The notes beneath the pieces are model-generated. The model had not been told where the DNA came from and did not search any database. It saw nothing but the letters and a program-made list of their open reading frames with translations. From positions 124,001 to 188,000 of the forward strand of contig NZ_VLKN01000004.1 of assembly GCF_007830035.1 (NCBI RefSeq): DNA of 64,000 nucleotides, in the 5' to 3' direction. A program made the translations under genes and the position numbers. The DNA comes from Luteimonas cucumeris. Its GTDB lineage: Bacteria > Pseudomonadota > Gammaproteobacteria > Xanthomonadales > Xanthomonadaceae. Shown here in pieces: positions 11,014-19,639 of the stretch; positions within the stretch are counted from its first letter, which is position 1, and each line of letters opens with the position of its first letter.

Positions 11014-11352
11014 TCAGCCGGCGTCGGCGGCGGGCTTGGCTGCCGGCTTGCTCTCGGCTTTCGGCGCCGGTTCGGGCTTCTTCTCGGCCGGCTTGGCTTC
11101 GGTGGCGGCCGCCGCGCTGTCCTTCTTCGCCCCTTCGCCGCCTTCGGCCAGGTTGCGCTTCTTGTCGCCGTCCTTCTTGAAGTCGGTCTCGTACCAGCCG
11201 CTGCCGGAGAGGCGGAATGATGGCGCCGTCAGCTGGCGGCCGACCGCATGGGCGCCGCAGTCCGGGCAGGTCTCGGGGTCCGGATCGGACAGTTTCTGCA
11301 GGCGGTCGAATTGATGACCGCACTCGGCACAGCGGAAGGCGTAGATCGGCAT
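11014..11352 (-). CDS. FmdB-family zinc ribbon protein
   Basis: A 112-residue small protein. The N-terminal zinc ribbon MPIYAFRCAECGHQFDRLQK...CPDCG holds the two CxxC pairs of the FmdB putative regulatory family. The C-terminal half is a Lys/Ala/Pro/Glu-rich tail (from about residue 65) of low complexity, likely disordered. Such genes are often placed upstream of aspS in Proteobacteria; here they are separated by the convergent DUF3011 gene. Function unknown. Confidence 0.85.
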   Translation of the reverse strand: MPIYAFRCAECGHQFDRLQKLSDPDPETCPDCGAHAVGRQLTAPSFRLSGSGWYETDFKKDGDKKRNLAEGGEGAKKDSAAAATEAKPAEKKPEPAPKAESKPAAKPAADAG

Positions 11353-11432
11353 GTCTTGAACCAGAGGGTGGAGAAGAGCGGTGAGGGAGTCTGGGGCCGG
11401 GGCTCGGCGATTCCAAGCCAGGGCCGCGTCGC

Positions 11433-13382
11433 TCAGGCGGCGCTGGCCTCGTAAAGCTGCAGCAGTTCGGCTTCCGCCGTTTCCAGCGCCGCACGCAGTT
11501 CGCCCTGGCGGCGGCCAAGTTCGGCCGCGCGCGCGCCGCCGTCGGCATACAACTCCGGGGCGGCCAGCGCCTGTTCGATCGTGGCGAGCTCGGCTTCCAG
11601 CTCGCCGACCCGGGCCTCGGCCTTGGCCAGCTTGTGCGGGTTGACCTTCGTCTTCGGCTTGGCGACCGCGACCGGCGGCGCCGCCTTCGCCACCGGGGCC
11701 GGCACCGATGCCATCGGCACCACGTCCGAAGCCGGGCGCGAACGCAGCCACGCCGCGTATTCGTCGAGGTCGCCGTCGAAAGGCTCGACACGGCCGTTGG
11801 CGACGCGCCAATAGGTGTCGCTGACCAGGCCGATCAGGTGGCGGTCGTGCGACACCAACACGATCGCGCCGGCAAAATCGCTCAGCGCCTCGGCCAGCGC
11901 CTCGCGCATGTCCAGGTCGAGGTGGTTGGTGGGTTCGTCGAGCAGCAGCACGTTCGGCTGCAGCCAGGCGATCAGCGCCAGCGCCAGCCGCGCGCGTTCG
12001 CCGCCGCTGAATCCGTCGATGCTTTCGAAGGCGCGGTCGCCCGGGAAATTCCACTTGCCGAGGAAGTCGCGGAACGATTGCGTGGACGCATTCGGCGACA
12101 AATGACGCAGGTGGTCGATCGGCGAGGTGCCCTTCTTCAGCGATTCGACCGTGTGCTGGGCGAAGTAGCCGATGCGCAGGTCCGGGTGCGCGTAGCGTTC
12201 GCCGGTCAGCGGCTGCAGTTCGCCGACCAGGGTCTTGACCAGCGTCGACTTGCCCGCGCCGTTGGCGCCAAGCAGGCCGATGCGATCGCCGGCTTCCAGG
12301 CCGAAGCCGACGTTGTGGAGGATGACGTGATTGGTGATTGGTGATTGGTGGTTGGATGCAGCGTGTTCGTCAGCTTGTTCCGAATCACCAAAAACGAATG
12401 ACGAATCACGGCCCGGATAGCCGCAATCGGCATGATTGAGCCGCAACAGTGCATGCGGCAGCTTCAGCGGCGCCGGGAAATCGATGCGCAGTTCGCGTTC
12501 GGCGCGCACCGCTTCGGTACCGGCCATCTTGGCCAGGCGCTTGACCCGCGATTGCGCCTGCTTGGCCTTGGCGGCGCTGGCGCTGAAGCGGTCGATGAAG
12601 CTCTGCAGGTGCGCGCGCTCGGCCTGCGCTTTCTCGTGGGTGATCTGCTGCAGGCGCAGCTGCTCGGCGCGCTGGCGTTCGAAGGCGGTGTAGTCGCCGG
12701 TATAGAGCTTGGCCTTGCCATCGTGCAGGTGCAGCGTGTGCGTGCTGACGTTGTCGAGGAATTCGCGGTCGTGGCTGATCAGCAGCAGCGTGCCGGGATA
12801 TTTCAGCAGCCACTGCTCCAGCCACAGCACCGCGTCGAGGTCGAGGTGGTTGGTGGGCTCGTCCAGCAGCAGCAGGTCCGATGGCGTCATCAACGCGCGC
12901 GCCAGGTTCAGGCGCACGCGCCAGCCACCGGAGAAGGTGCTGACCGCGCGTGAATGGGTGTCGGCGGAGAAGCCCAGGCCATGCAGCAGCTTGCCGGCGC
13001 GCGCGGTGGCGTCGTAACCGCTGACCTCTTCCAGCCGGTGGTGCGCCTCGGCGACCGCTTCCCAGTCCTCGGCGGCGAAGGCATTGGCTTCGGCCTGCAG
13101 CGCGGCATGCACGTCGGCGTCGCCGGACAGCACGAAGTCGATCGCCGGATCCGGCAGCGACGGCATTTCCTGCGCGATGCTGGCGATGCGCACGCGGGCG
13201 GGCACGTCCAGGTCACCGCGGTCGGCCTCGACCTCGTTGCGGACGGCAGCGAACAGCGAGGACTTGCCGGTGCCGTTGCGGCCGACCACGCCCACGCGCC
13301 AGCCGGCGTGCAGGGTCAGGTCGACATCGGACAGGAGCAGGCGTTCGCCACGACGCAGGGCGAAATTGCGGAAGGAGATCAT
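11433..13382 (-). CDS. ABC-F family ATPase (YheS/Uup-like) with repeat insertion
   Basis: A cytoplasmic ABC-F protein of 649 residues, without membrane segments, of a family that acts on ribosomes. Two ABC cassettes are seen. The first has Walker A GRNGTGKSS (about residue 36), signature FSGGWRVRLNLA and LLLDEPTNHLDLD. The second has GANGAGKST, FSGGERARLALA and the same Walker B. The interdomain linker is basic (KAKQAQSRVKRL), and a coiled-coil tail ends the protein. Just before cassette 2 about 26 residues (RDSSFVFGDSEQADEHAASNHQSPITNH) interrupt the normal join between DCGYPG and VILHNVGFGL. They are the translation of an intergenic-type repeat (12326-12410). The ATG at 13382 fits the family start. 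Confidence 0.92.
   Translation of the reverse strand: MISFRNFALRRGERLLLSDVDLTLHAGWRVGVVGRNGTGKSSLFAAVRNEVEADRGDLDVPARVRIASIAQEMPSLPDPAIDFVLSGDADVHAALQAEANAFAAEDWEAVAEAHHRLEEVSGYDATARAGKLLHGLGFSADTHSRAVSTFSGGWRVRLNLARALMTPSDLLLLDEPTNHLDLDAVLWLEQWLLKYPGTLLLISHDREFLDNVSTHTLHLHDGKAKLYTGDYTAFERQRAEQLRLQQITHEKAQAERAHLQSFIDRFSASAAKAKQAQSRVKRLAKMAGTEAVRAERELRIDFPAPLKLPHALLRLNHADCGYPGRDSSFVFGDSEQADEHAASNHQSPITNHVILHNVGFGLEAGDRIGLLGANGAGKSTLVKTLVGELQPLTGERYAHPDLRIGYFAQHTVESLKKGTSPIDHLRHLSPNASTQSFRDFLGKWNFPGDRAFESIDGFSGGERARLALALIAWLQPNVLLLDEPTNHLDLDMREALAEALSDFAGAIVLVSHDRHLIGLVSDTYWRVANGRVEPFDGDLDEYAAWLRSRPASDVVPMASVPAPVAKAAPPVAVAKPKTKVNPHKLAKAEARVGELEAELATIEQALAAPELYADGGARAAELGRRQGELRAALETAEAELLQLYEASAA
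12326..12410. repeat. 8-mer paired-arm element inside the ABC-F gene
   Basis: GTGATTGG units (12326-12355) face inverted CGAATCAC-type units (12381-12410), the same structure seen in gene gaps at 5828-5928 and 48462-48684. Here it lies in frame in coding sequence, between the two ATPase cassettes. Confidence 0.85.
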
Positions 13383-13483
13383 GAGGGCGCGAATTCTACC
13401 GGAAGCGCGGCGGACGGCCGCGCGATTCCGGTTGGCTGCATGAATGGGCACTCAGGATGGACATCGCCGTCCTTGCCGCTTTT

Positions 13484-13506
13484 GTCGCGGCTGAAGCCGC
13501 TCCCAC
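13484..13506. repeat. REP-like palindrome (GCGGC-TGAA-GCCGC core)
   Basis: A short palindromic repeat with core GCGGCTGAAGCCGC followed by TCCCAC, in the gap between the ABC-F gene and the first flagellin. The same layout recurs in coding DNA at 39193-39215 and 30961-30982. The rest of the 344-nt gap (13383-13726) holds the sigma28 site below and nothing else I recognise. Confidence 0.75.
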
Positions 13507-13610
13507 CGAAAGCCGCGCGCTTGATGGGCCTGCCGTCACGATTCGCCAGGGCGGGACATCGCCGCGGAAGCCGCTCGCTCTACAGCTCGCGTTTTTTCCG
13601 GGGCCTTCCC

Positions 13611-13637
13611 TAAAGGTTGGCGGGGCAACGCCGTTAT
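13611..13637 (+). promoter_or_regulatory. Sigma28 (FliA)-type promoter for the flagellin genes
   Basis: TAAA at 13611-13614, a 15-nt spacer, then GCCGTTAT at 13630-13637. This is close to the enterobacterial FliA consensus (TAAA, 15 nt, GCCGATAA). It lies about 90 nt upstream of the first flagellin start, which is preceded by AGAGGAGA. Confidence 0.8.
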
Positions 13638-13726
13638 CCCTTTTGCAGCGAGGGCGACTAGCCAACCAAAACAAACCGGCAGCACCCTCGTCCATCCGCC
13701 GGGACCTACACAAGAGGAGACGACCC

Positions 13727-14908
13727 ATGGCACAGGTAATCAACACCAACACGATGTCACTCAACGCTCAGCGCAATCTGAGCACCTCTGGCGCTTCATT
13801 GGCCACCACGATCCAGCGCCTGTCTTCGGGCCTGCGCATCAACAGCGCCAAGGACGATGCCGCCGGTCTGGCGATCTCCGAGCGCTTCAGCACCCAGATC
13901 CGCGGACTCGACGTCGCGGTACGCAATGCCAACGACGGCATCTCGCTGGCGCAGGTCGCCGAAGGTTCGCTGACCGAGATCGGCAACAACCTGCAGCGCA
14001 TCCGCGAACTGGCCGTGCAGTCGGCCAACGCCAGCAACTCCTCTTCCGACCGCGCGGCGCTCAACGCCGAGGTCAAGCAGCTGATTTCCGAGATCGACCG
14101 CGTCGCCAAGCAATCCGATTTCAACGGCACCAAGTTGCTGGACGGTTCCTTCACCAGCCAGCTGTTCCAGGTCGGCGCCAATGCCGGCCAGGCGATCGCC
14201 ATCGACAAGGTGGTCGACGCGCAGTCCGATGCACTGGGCAACGTGCGCTTCGCCAACGCCCAGACCGGCACTGCCGCTGCGATCACCGCCACCACCGACA
14301 ACACCCTGAGCGGCCTGGTCGTCAACGGCGTCACCATCGACAACGTCAGCTGGAAGCAGGGCACCAGCGGCGAAAGCGTCGCCAACGGCATCGCCGGCGC
14401 GATCAATGCGCAGATCGGCGAGACCGGCGTGTACGCCTCGGTCGGCACCGGCGTCGATGCCGGCAGGATCGTGCTGACCTCGATCGAAGAAGGCCGCGAC
14501 TTCACCTACACCGCCGGCACGCTGACCACCGCCGATTCGATCGGCATGGCCGGCATCGCCTCGGCTACGGTCGCCGCCACCGGCACCACGAAGTTCGCCG
14601 ACGACCTGGACATCACCACGTTCGCCGGCGCGCAGCAGGCGCTGGAGATCGTCGATGCCGCGCTGACTTCGGTCAACGGCGCGCGCGCCGACCTCGGCGC
14701 GATCCAGAACCGCTTCACTTCGGTGGTCGCCAACCTGCAGGCCAGCTCGGAAAACCTGGCCGCTTCGCGCAGCCGCATCCGCGATACCGATTTCGCCAAG
14801 GAAACCGCCGAACTCACCCGCACCCAGATCCTGCAGCAGGCCGGCACGGCCATGCTGGCCCAGGCCAACCAGGTGCCGCAGAACGTGCTCAGCCTGTTGC
14901 AGCGCTGA
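13727..14908 (+). CDS. fliC: Flagellin, copy 1
   Basis: Filament subunit of 393 residues. The conserved N-terminal D0/D1 segment (MAQVINTNTMSLNAQRNL to about residue 165) and C-terminal D1/D0 segment (from AQQALEIVDAAL) flank a variable middle with the flagellin insertion sequence TLSGLVVNGVTID. The end is NVLSLLQR, one residue longer than copies 2 and 3. The ATG at 13727 has an AGAGGAGA ribosome site. The upstream open frame is noncoding leader. It is the only copy with a visible sigma28 site directly upstream. Confidence 0.97.
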   Translation: MAQVINTNTMSLNAQRNLSTSGASLATTIQRLSSGLRINSAKDDAAGLAISERFSTQIRGLDVAVRNANDGISLAQVAEGSLTEIGNNLQRIRELAVQSANASNSSSDRAALNAEVKQLISEIDRVAKQSDFNGTKLLDGSFTSQLFQVGANAGQAIAIDKVVDAQSDALGNVRFANAQTGTAAAITATTDNTLSGLVVNGVTIDNVSWKQGTSGESVANGIAGAINAQIGETGVYASVGTGVDAGRIVLTSIEEGRDFTYTAGTLTTADSIGMAGIASATVAATGTTKFADDLDITTFAGAQQALEIVDAALTSVNGARADLGAIQNRFTSVVANLQASSENLAASRSRIRDTDFAKETAELTRTQILQQAGTAMLAQANQVPQNVLSLLQR

Positions 14909-14912
14909 CATA

Positions 14913-14942
14913 GACGCCCCCGGCGGCACGGCGGGGGACGTC
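14913..14942 (+). terminator. Stem-loop between flagellin copies 1 and 2
   Basis: GACGCCCCCG pairs with CGGGGGACGTC (one bulged base). No T tract follows, so it may be a weak terminator or an mRNA-stabilising hairpin that adjusts the copy 1 to copy 2 ratio. Confidence 0.5.
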
Positions 14943-14987
14943 TGATTCACCCACCCCCGTGCAGCTACCGCCCAAGGAATCGCATTC

Positions 14988-16187
14988 ATGGCACAGGTCA
15001 TCAACACCAACACGATGTCGCTCAATGCTCAGCGCAATCTGAGCACCAGTGGCGCCTCGCTGGCCACCACCATCCAACGCCTGTCGTCCGGCTTGCGCAT
15101 CAACAGCGCCAAGGACGACGCCGCGGGTCTGGCCATCTCCGAGCGCTTCAGTACCCAGATCCGCGGACTCGACGTCGCGGTACGCAACGCCAACGACGGC
15201 ATTTCGCTGGCCCAGGTCGCCGAAGGCTCGCTGACCGAGATCGGCAACAACCTGCAGCGCATCCGCGAGCTGTCCGTGCAGTCGGCCAACGCCACCAACT
15301 CGGCCTCCGACCGTGCCGCGCTCAACGCCGAGGTCAAGCAGCTGACTTCGGAAATCGACCGCGTCGCCAAGCAGTCGGAGTTCAACGGCACCAAGCTGCT
15401 CGACGGTTCGTTCTCCAGCCAGCTGTTCCAGGTCGGCGCCAACGCCGGCCAGGCGATCGCCATCGACAAGGTGGTCAACGCCAAGGCCAACTCGCTGGGC
15501 GGCGCGCAGTTCGACAGCGGCAAGATCGCCGTGGCCGCGCCGGCCGACGCCACCACCGACGTGGCGTTCAGCGCGATGACGATCACCGACAGCAAGGGCA
15601 CCGCGATCAGCTTCGACAACCTGACGGTGAAAGCCTCCGGCGTCGATGCCGCGACCACGCAGGAATCGGCAGTGAAGGCGCTGGCCGCGCACCTCAACAG
15701 CAAGCTGGGTGAAACCGGCGTCTACGCCGAAGCCAACGCCGCCGGCACCGAAGTCGTGCTGACCTCGGTCAAGGAAAGCGTCAACGCCAGCGGCGCCTAC
15801 GCCAACATGGCCGTTGCGGTCACCGGCGGCACCTACACCGGCGACAACACCTCGCCAGCGGTGCCGGCGAAGAAGTACGCCAGCGACCTGGACATCAGCA
15901 CGGTCAAGGGCGCGCAGCAGGCGCTGGAAATCGTCGACAAGGCGCTGACCTCCGTCAACGGCGCGCGCGCCGACCTGGGTGCGGTGCAGAACCGCTTCAC
16001 CTCGGTGGTCGCCAATCTGCAGGCCAGCTCGGAAAACCTGGCCGCTTCGCGCAGTCGCATCCGCGATACCGATTTCGCCAAGGAAACCGCCGAACTCACC
16101 CGCACCCAGATCCTGCAGCAGGCCGGTACGGCCATGCTGGCCCAGGCCAACCAGGTGCCGCAGAACGTGCTCAGCCTGCTCCGCTGA
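14988..16187 (+). CDS. fliC: Flagellin, copy 2
   Basis: A 399-residue flagellin. The first ~165 residues and last ~95 residues are almost the same as in copies 1 and 3, while the middle is clearly different (LTVKASGVDAATTQESAVKA, SGAYANMAVAVTGG). It lies 79 nt after copy 1. I see no sigma28 box of its own, so it may rely on read-through. AAGGA lies about 8 nt before the ATG. Confidence 0.96.
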   Translation: MAQVINTNTMSLNAQRNLSTSGASLATTIQRLSSGLRINSAKDDAAGLAISERFSTQIRGLDVAVRNANDGISLAQVAEGSLTEIGNNLQRIRELSVQSANATNSASDRAALNAEVKQLTSEIDRVAKQSEFNGTKLLDGSFSSQLFQVGANAGQAIAIDKVVNAKANSLGGAQFDSGKIAVAAPADATTDVAFSAMTITDSKGTAISFDNLTVKASGVDAATTQESAVKALAAHLNSKLGETGVYAEANAAGTEVVLTSVKESVNASGAYANMAVAVTGGTYTGDNTSPAVPAKKYASDLDISTVKGAQQALEIVDKALTSVNGARADLGAVQNRFTSVVANLQASSENLAASRSRIRDTDFAKETAELTRTQILQQAGTAMLAQANQVPQNVLSLLR

Positions 16188-16200
16188 TCGCGGAGGAATG

Positions 16201-16236
16201 GGCCGGGGCGGGTGAAATCCCCCACCCGCTCCGGCC
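16201..16236 (+). terminator. Strong stem-loop between flagellin copies 2 and 3
   Basis: A 13-bp stem (16201-16213 with 16224-16236, one G-T wobble) closes a 10-nt loop and lies 13 nt after the stop of copy 2. No T tract follows. Likely an attenuator or 3'-end stabiliser. Confidence 0.55.
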
Positions 16237-16275
16237 CCGGCTTCAACTTCCAATCACGCCCAAGGAAACCTCTCC

Positions 16276-17475
16276 ATGGCACAGGTCATCAACACCAACA
16301 CGATGTCGCTCAATGCCCAGCGCAATCTGAGCACCTCCGGCGCTTCGCTCGCCACCACCATCCAGCGCCTGTCGTCCGGCCTGCGCATCAACAGCGCCAA
16401 GGACGACGCCGCGGGTCTGGCCATCTCCGAGCGCTTCAGCACCCAGATCCGCGGGCTCGATGTCGCGGTACGCAATGCCAATGACGGCATCTCGCTGGCC
16501 CAGGTCGCCGAAGGCTCGCTGACCGAGATCGGCAACAACCTGCAGCGCATCCGCGAACTGTCCGTGCAGTCGGCCAACGCCACCAACTCGGCCTCCGACC
16601 GCGCGGCATTGAATGCGGAAGTGAAGCAGCTGTCGTCCGAAATCGACCGCGTCGCCAAGCAGTCGGAGTTCAACGGCACCAAACTGCTCGACGGTTCGTT
16701 CTCCAGCCAGCTGTTCCAGGTCGGCGCCAACGCCGGCCAGGCGATCGCCATCGACAAGGTGGTCGACGCCAAGGCCAACGCGCTGGGCAACGTCAAGTTC
16801 GCTGCCGACCGCGTCGCCACGACCGTTGCCGCCGCCGCCACGTCCGACGGCAAGCTGTCGGGCCTGGCGCTGAACGGCGTAACCATCAGCGACGTCAGCT
16901 GGAAGGCCGGCGCCACCGGTGTCGAGGTCGCCAACAGCGTTGCCAACGGCATCAACGCGCAGATGGGCGAGACCGGCCTGCGCGCCACGGTCAGCAGCAC
17001 CGGCGCCATCACCCTGGAATCGCTCAAGGCCGACAAGGACGTGACCTACACCGCCGGCACCATCACCGGCGGCGCGGGTACCCCGGGAACGCCGACCAAC
17101 GCTACCGAAGTCGGCCTGACCGGCATTACCGCAGTCACCGCGGCGGCGACGGCCAACGCCAGCTTCGTGTCGACACTGGACATCAGCACGGTCAAGGGCG
17201 CGCAGCAGGCGCTGGAAATCGTCGACAAGGCGCTGACCTCGGTCAACGGCGCGCGCGCCGACCTGGGTGCGGTGCAGAACCGCTTCACCTCGGTGGTCGC
17301 CAACCTGCAGTCGAGCTCGGAAAATCTGGCCGCCTCGCGCAGCCGCATCCGCGACACCGACTTCGCCAAGGAAACCGCCGAACTGACCCGCACCCAGATC
17401 CTGCAGCAGGCCGGTACGGCCATGCTGGCCCAGGCCAACCAGGTGCCGCAGAACGTGCTGTCGCTGCTGCGCTGA
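16276..17475 (+). CDS. fliC: Flagellin, copy 3
   Basis: A 399-residue flagellin. The ends match copies 1 and 2. The middle resembles copy 1 (KLSGLALNGVTISDVSWKAG, DVTYTAGTI) but not copy 2. It is 88 nt after copy 2 with CAAGGA before the ATG, and is followed by a clear intrinsic terminator. Confidence 0.96.
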   Translation: MAQVINTNTMSLNAQRNLSTSGASLATTIQRLSSGLRINSAKDDAAGLAISERFSTQIRGLDVAVRNANDGISLAQVAEGSLTEIGNNLQRIRELSVQSANATNSASDRAALNAEVKQLSSEIDRVAKQSEFNGTKLLDGSFSSQLFQVGANAGQAIAIDKVVDAKANALGNVKFAADRVATTVAAAATSDGKLSGLALNGVTISDVSWKAGATGVEVANSVANGINAQMGETGLRATVSSTGAITLESLKADKDVTYTAGTITGGAGTPGTPTNATEVGLTGITAVTAAATANASFVSTLDISTVKGAQQALEIVDKALTSVNGARADLGAVQNRFTSVVANLQSSSENLAASRSRIRDTDFAKETAELTRTQILQQAGTAMLAQANQVPQNVLSLLR

Positions 17476-17550
17476 GTTCCACCCGCTTCACTCCTTGATC
17501 TGTTCTCTGTCGTCACGGGCGGATTCGTCTCCCTCCGTTTGGCAGTACCC

Positions 17551-17585
17551 AACCCCTTCCGGCAACGGAAGGGGTTTTTTATTTT
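17551..17585 (+). terminator. Intrinsic terminator after the flagellin genes
   Basis: CCCCTTCC pairs with GGAAGGGG around a 6-nt loop and is followed by six T. It ends flagellin transcription about 75 nt past copy 3. Confidence 0.9.
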
Positions 17586-17622
17586 CGAATGAACCGGCAG
17601 GGAAGCGCGGATGGCATCGCAA

Positions 17623-17638
17623 TGGCACAACCCATGCA
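17623..17638 (+). promoter_or_regulatory. Sigma54-type -24/-12 site for fliD
   Basis: TGGCAC, 5-nt spacer, ATGCA. The GG and GC are 10 nt apart, as sigma54 requires; one mismatch to TTGCA. The distance to the fliD ATG is about 180 nt, leaving a long leader. Confidence 0.65.
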
Positions 17639-17741
17639 TCCGCCACCACGCCCGCATTTCTCGCCGCACGGCGCGCGCCGGCGGCGGGAGACGGAGAAGT
17701 GCGGACTAAAGAACGGCGGCCGGACGCCGTTACTGGAATAC

Positions 17742-17779
17742 GGACCGCCGCGCATCCACCACCGGAAGCGCGGCGGTCC
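17742..17779 (+). promoter_or_regulatory. 12-bp perfect inverted repeat in the fliD leader
   Basis: The arms 17742-17753 and 17768-17779 are exact complements with a 14-nt loop, ending 40 nt before the fliD start. It could be an RNA hairpin affecting fliD translation or stability, or an operator. No T tract follows, so a terminator is unlikely. Confidence 0.55.
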
Positions 17780-17819
17780 GGCACCCCTGTTTCCGGACGG
17801 GGACAACAGGAGATCGGCA

Positions 17820-19193
17820 ATGGCGGACTACTCGCTGGGTTATGGCGGCATCGGCTCGGGACTGGACATCAACGGCATGGTCCAGCAGCTGGTCGCAGCC
17901 GATCGCAAGCCGGCCGATTCCAGCCTCAACCGCCTCGAAACCGGCGCCAAGTTCAAGCTGTCCGCGCTGGGCACGGTCAGTTCCGCCTTCAGTACGCTGG
18001 AAACGACCCTGAAGGCGCTCAAGGCCGCGGACGCCTTCGACGCGCGCACCGTCAAATCCAGTGTCGATACCGTGCTGGCCGCCACCGTCGGCAAGAGCAC
18101 CTCCGCCGGCGGCAGCACGCCGACCGGTGCCTACTCGATCGAAGTGCTGGCGCTGGCCTCGGCCAACAAATGGGTGGCCGATGCGCCAGTCGCGGCCGAC
18201 GCCAGGTTCGGCGCCGGAAAACTGACGCTGACGGTGGCCGGTGAAGACCTCTCCATCGACATCGCCGCCGACAGCACCCTGGCCGACGTGCGCAGCGCGA
18301 TCAACGCGGCCGCGCGCAGCAAGGGCGTGCAGGCCAGCGTGCTGACTTCCAACGACGGTCAGTTCCTGTCGCTGTCGTCGGACAAGAGCGGCGCCGCCAA
18401 CACTATTTCGCTGTCGTTCGCCGAAGGCGGCAGCGACCTGCAGGCCCTCGTCGGCAGCATGAAGCAGCGCACGCCGGCGCAGGACGCGAGGATCTCGATC
18501 GATGGCCTGACCATCACCGCCAGCGGCAACACCATCACCGAGGCGGTGCCGGGCCTGAGCCTGGAACTGAAGACACTCGGCACCAGCACCGTCACCGTGA
18601 CCGGCGATCCGGCCAGCAACCGCAAGGTGGTGAAGGAGTTCGTCGACGCCTATAACGCCGCGATCGACGCAATCAATGCGTCCACCAAATACGACGCCGA
18701 GAACAAGACGCCATCCGCGCTGACCGGCGATGCGCAGATGCGCAGCGCCGCCGGCCAGTTGCGCAACCTGATGGGCAACCTGCTCGGCGATCTGGCCAAG
18801 CAGGGCCTGGACGCCAAGACGCTGGGCATCCAGACCAAGGGCTTTCCGGCTTCCGACGGCACGCTGGTGTTCGACAGCGCCAAGTTCGATGCGGCGATGG
18901 TCGCCAATCCGGAGAAGATCCGCGCCGCGTTCACCGGCAAGGACGGCTTTGCCGACAAACTGCAGACCGCGGTCGGCAGCTATCTGGGCAGCGATGGTGC
19001 CTTCACCGAGCGCAGCAACAGCCTCAATGCGCAGATCAAGGATGTCGCAACCCGGCGCGCCGCGCTGGATGCGCGCATGGAGGCGGTCGGCAATCGCTAC
19101 AAGCGGCAGTTTGTGGCGATGGAAACCATGCTTTCCAAGATGACCAGCACCAGCCAGGCGCTGGCCCAGCAGCTGGCCGGACTGGCGCAGTAG
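17820..19193 (+). CDS. fliD: FliD, flagellar filament cap
   Basis: The 457-residue capping protein that guides flagellin assembly at the filament tip and is exported through the flagellar secretion system. Seen are the N-terminal FliD_N region (YGGIGSGLDINGMVQQLVAADRKP), the flagellin-IN-like middle, and the C-terminal coiled coil (RMEAVGNRYKRQFVAMETMLSKM). The ATG at 17820 follows an AGGAGATCGGCA leader; the upstream open frame is not conserved. It heads a fliD-fliS-fliT-like-PilZ group. Confidence 0.95.
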   Translation: MADYSLGYGGIGSGLDINGMVQQLVAADRKPADSSLNRLETGAKFKLSALGTVSSAFSTLETTLKALKAADAFDARTVKSSVDTVLAATVGKSTSAGGSTPTGAYSIEVLALASANKWVADAPVAADARFGAGKLTLTVAGEDLSIDIAADSTLADVRSAINAAARSKGVQASVLTSNDGQFLSLSSDKSGAANTISLSFAEGGSDLQALVGSMKQRTPAQDARISIDGLTITASGNTITEAVPGLSLELKTLGTSTVTVTGDPASNRKVVKEFVDAYNAAIDAINASTKYDAENKTPSALTGDAQMRSAAGQLRNLMGNLLGDLAKQGLDAKTLGIQTKGFPASDGTLVFDSAKFDAAMVANPEKIRAAFTGKDGFADKLQTAVGSYLGSDGAFTERSNSLNAQIKDVATRRAALDARMEAVGNRYKRQFVAMETMLSKMTSTSQALAQQLAGLAQ

Positions 19194-19225
19194 CCGGCAC
19201 GCCTGCCGCACAAGGAGAAACCGAC

Positions 19226-19639
19226 ATGTCGCCACATTCGTATGCCGCGCAGTACCGTGCTACCGGCCTGAGCAGTGCGGTCATGGACGCGGACCCGCAT
19301 CGCCTGGTCGCGCTGCTGCTGGCGGGCGCCTGCGACCGCATCCGCCTGGCCGAGGCCTGCGTGCCGCGCGGCGACCTGGCGCGCAAGGGCAAGGCGATCG
19401 GCGAGGCCTGCGCGATCATCGGCCACCTCAACGGCTCGCTGGACCACGAAGCCGGCGGCCAGATCGCCGCCAACCTGTCGTCGCTGTACGACTACCTGCA
19501 GGCGCGGCTGACCGAGGCCAACCTCAACAACGACGTGTCGGCGCTGCATGAAACGCTGGAGTTGCTGGGCGAAATCGAATCGGCCTGGCTGGCCATCCCG
19601 CAGCAGCACCAGCAGCCGCTGTCGAGCATCGGCGCGTGA
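19226..19639 (+). CDS. fliS: FliS, flagellin export chaperone
   Basis: A 137-residue helical chaperone that binds the flagellin C-terminus in the cytoplasm. Family marks are the start SYAAQYRATGL, the DPHRLVALLLAGACDRI block, and LYDYLQARLTEANLNND. AAGGAGAAA precedes the ATG. The stop overlaps the next start (GTGA), implying translational coupling. Confidence 0.94.
   Translation: MSPHSYAAQYRATGLSSAVMDADPHRLVALLLAGACDRIRLAEACVPRGDLARKGKAIGEACAIIGHLNGSLDHEAGGQIAANLSSLYDYLQARLTEANLNNDVSALHETLELLGEIESAWLAIPQQHQQPLSSIGA

Noticed and set aside
17589-17819. An N-terminal extension of FliD from the upstream ATG
   Set aside because: The stretch is unlike any FliD, spans the sigma54-type site and the hairpin, and the ATG at 17820 has a ribosome site.
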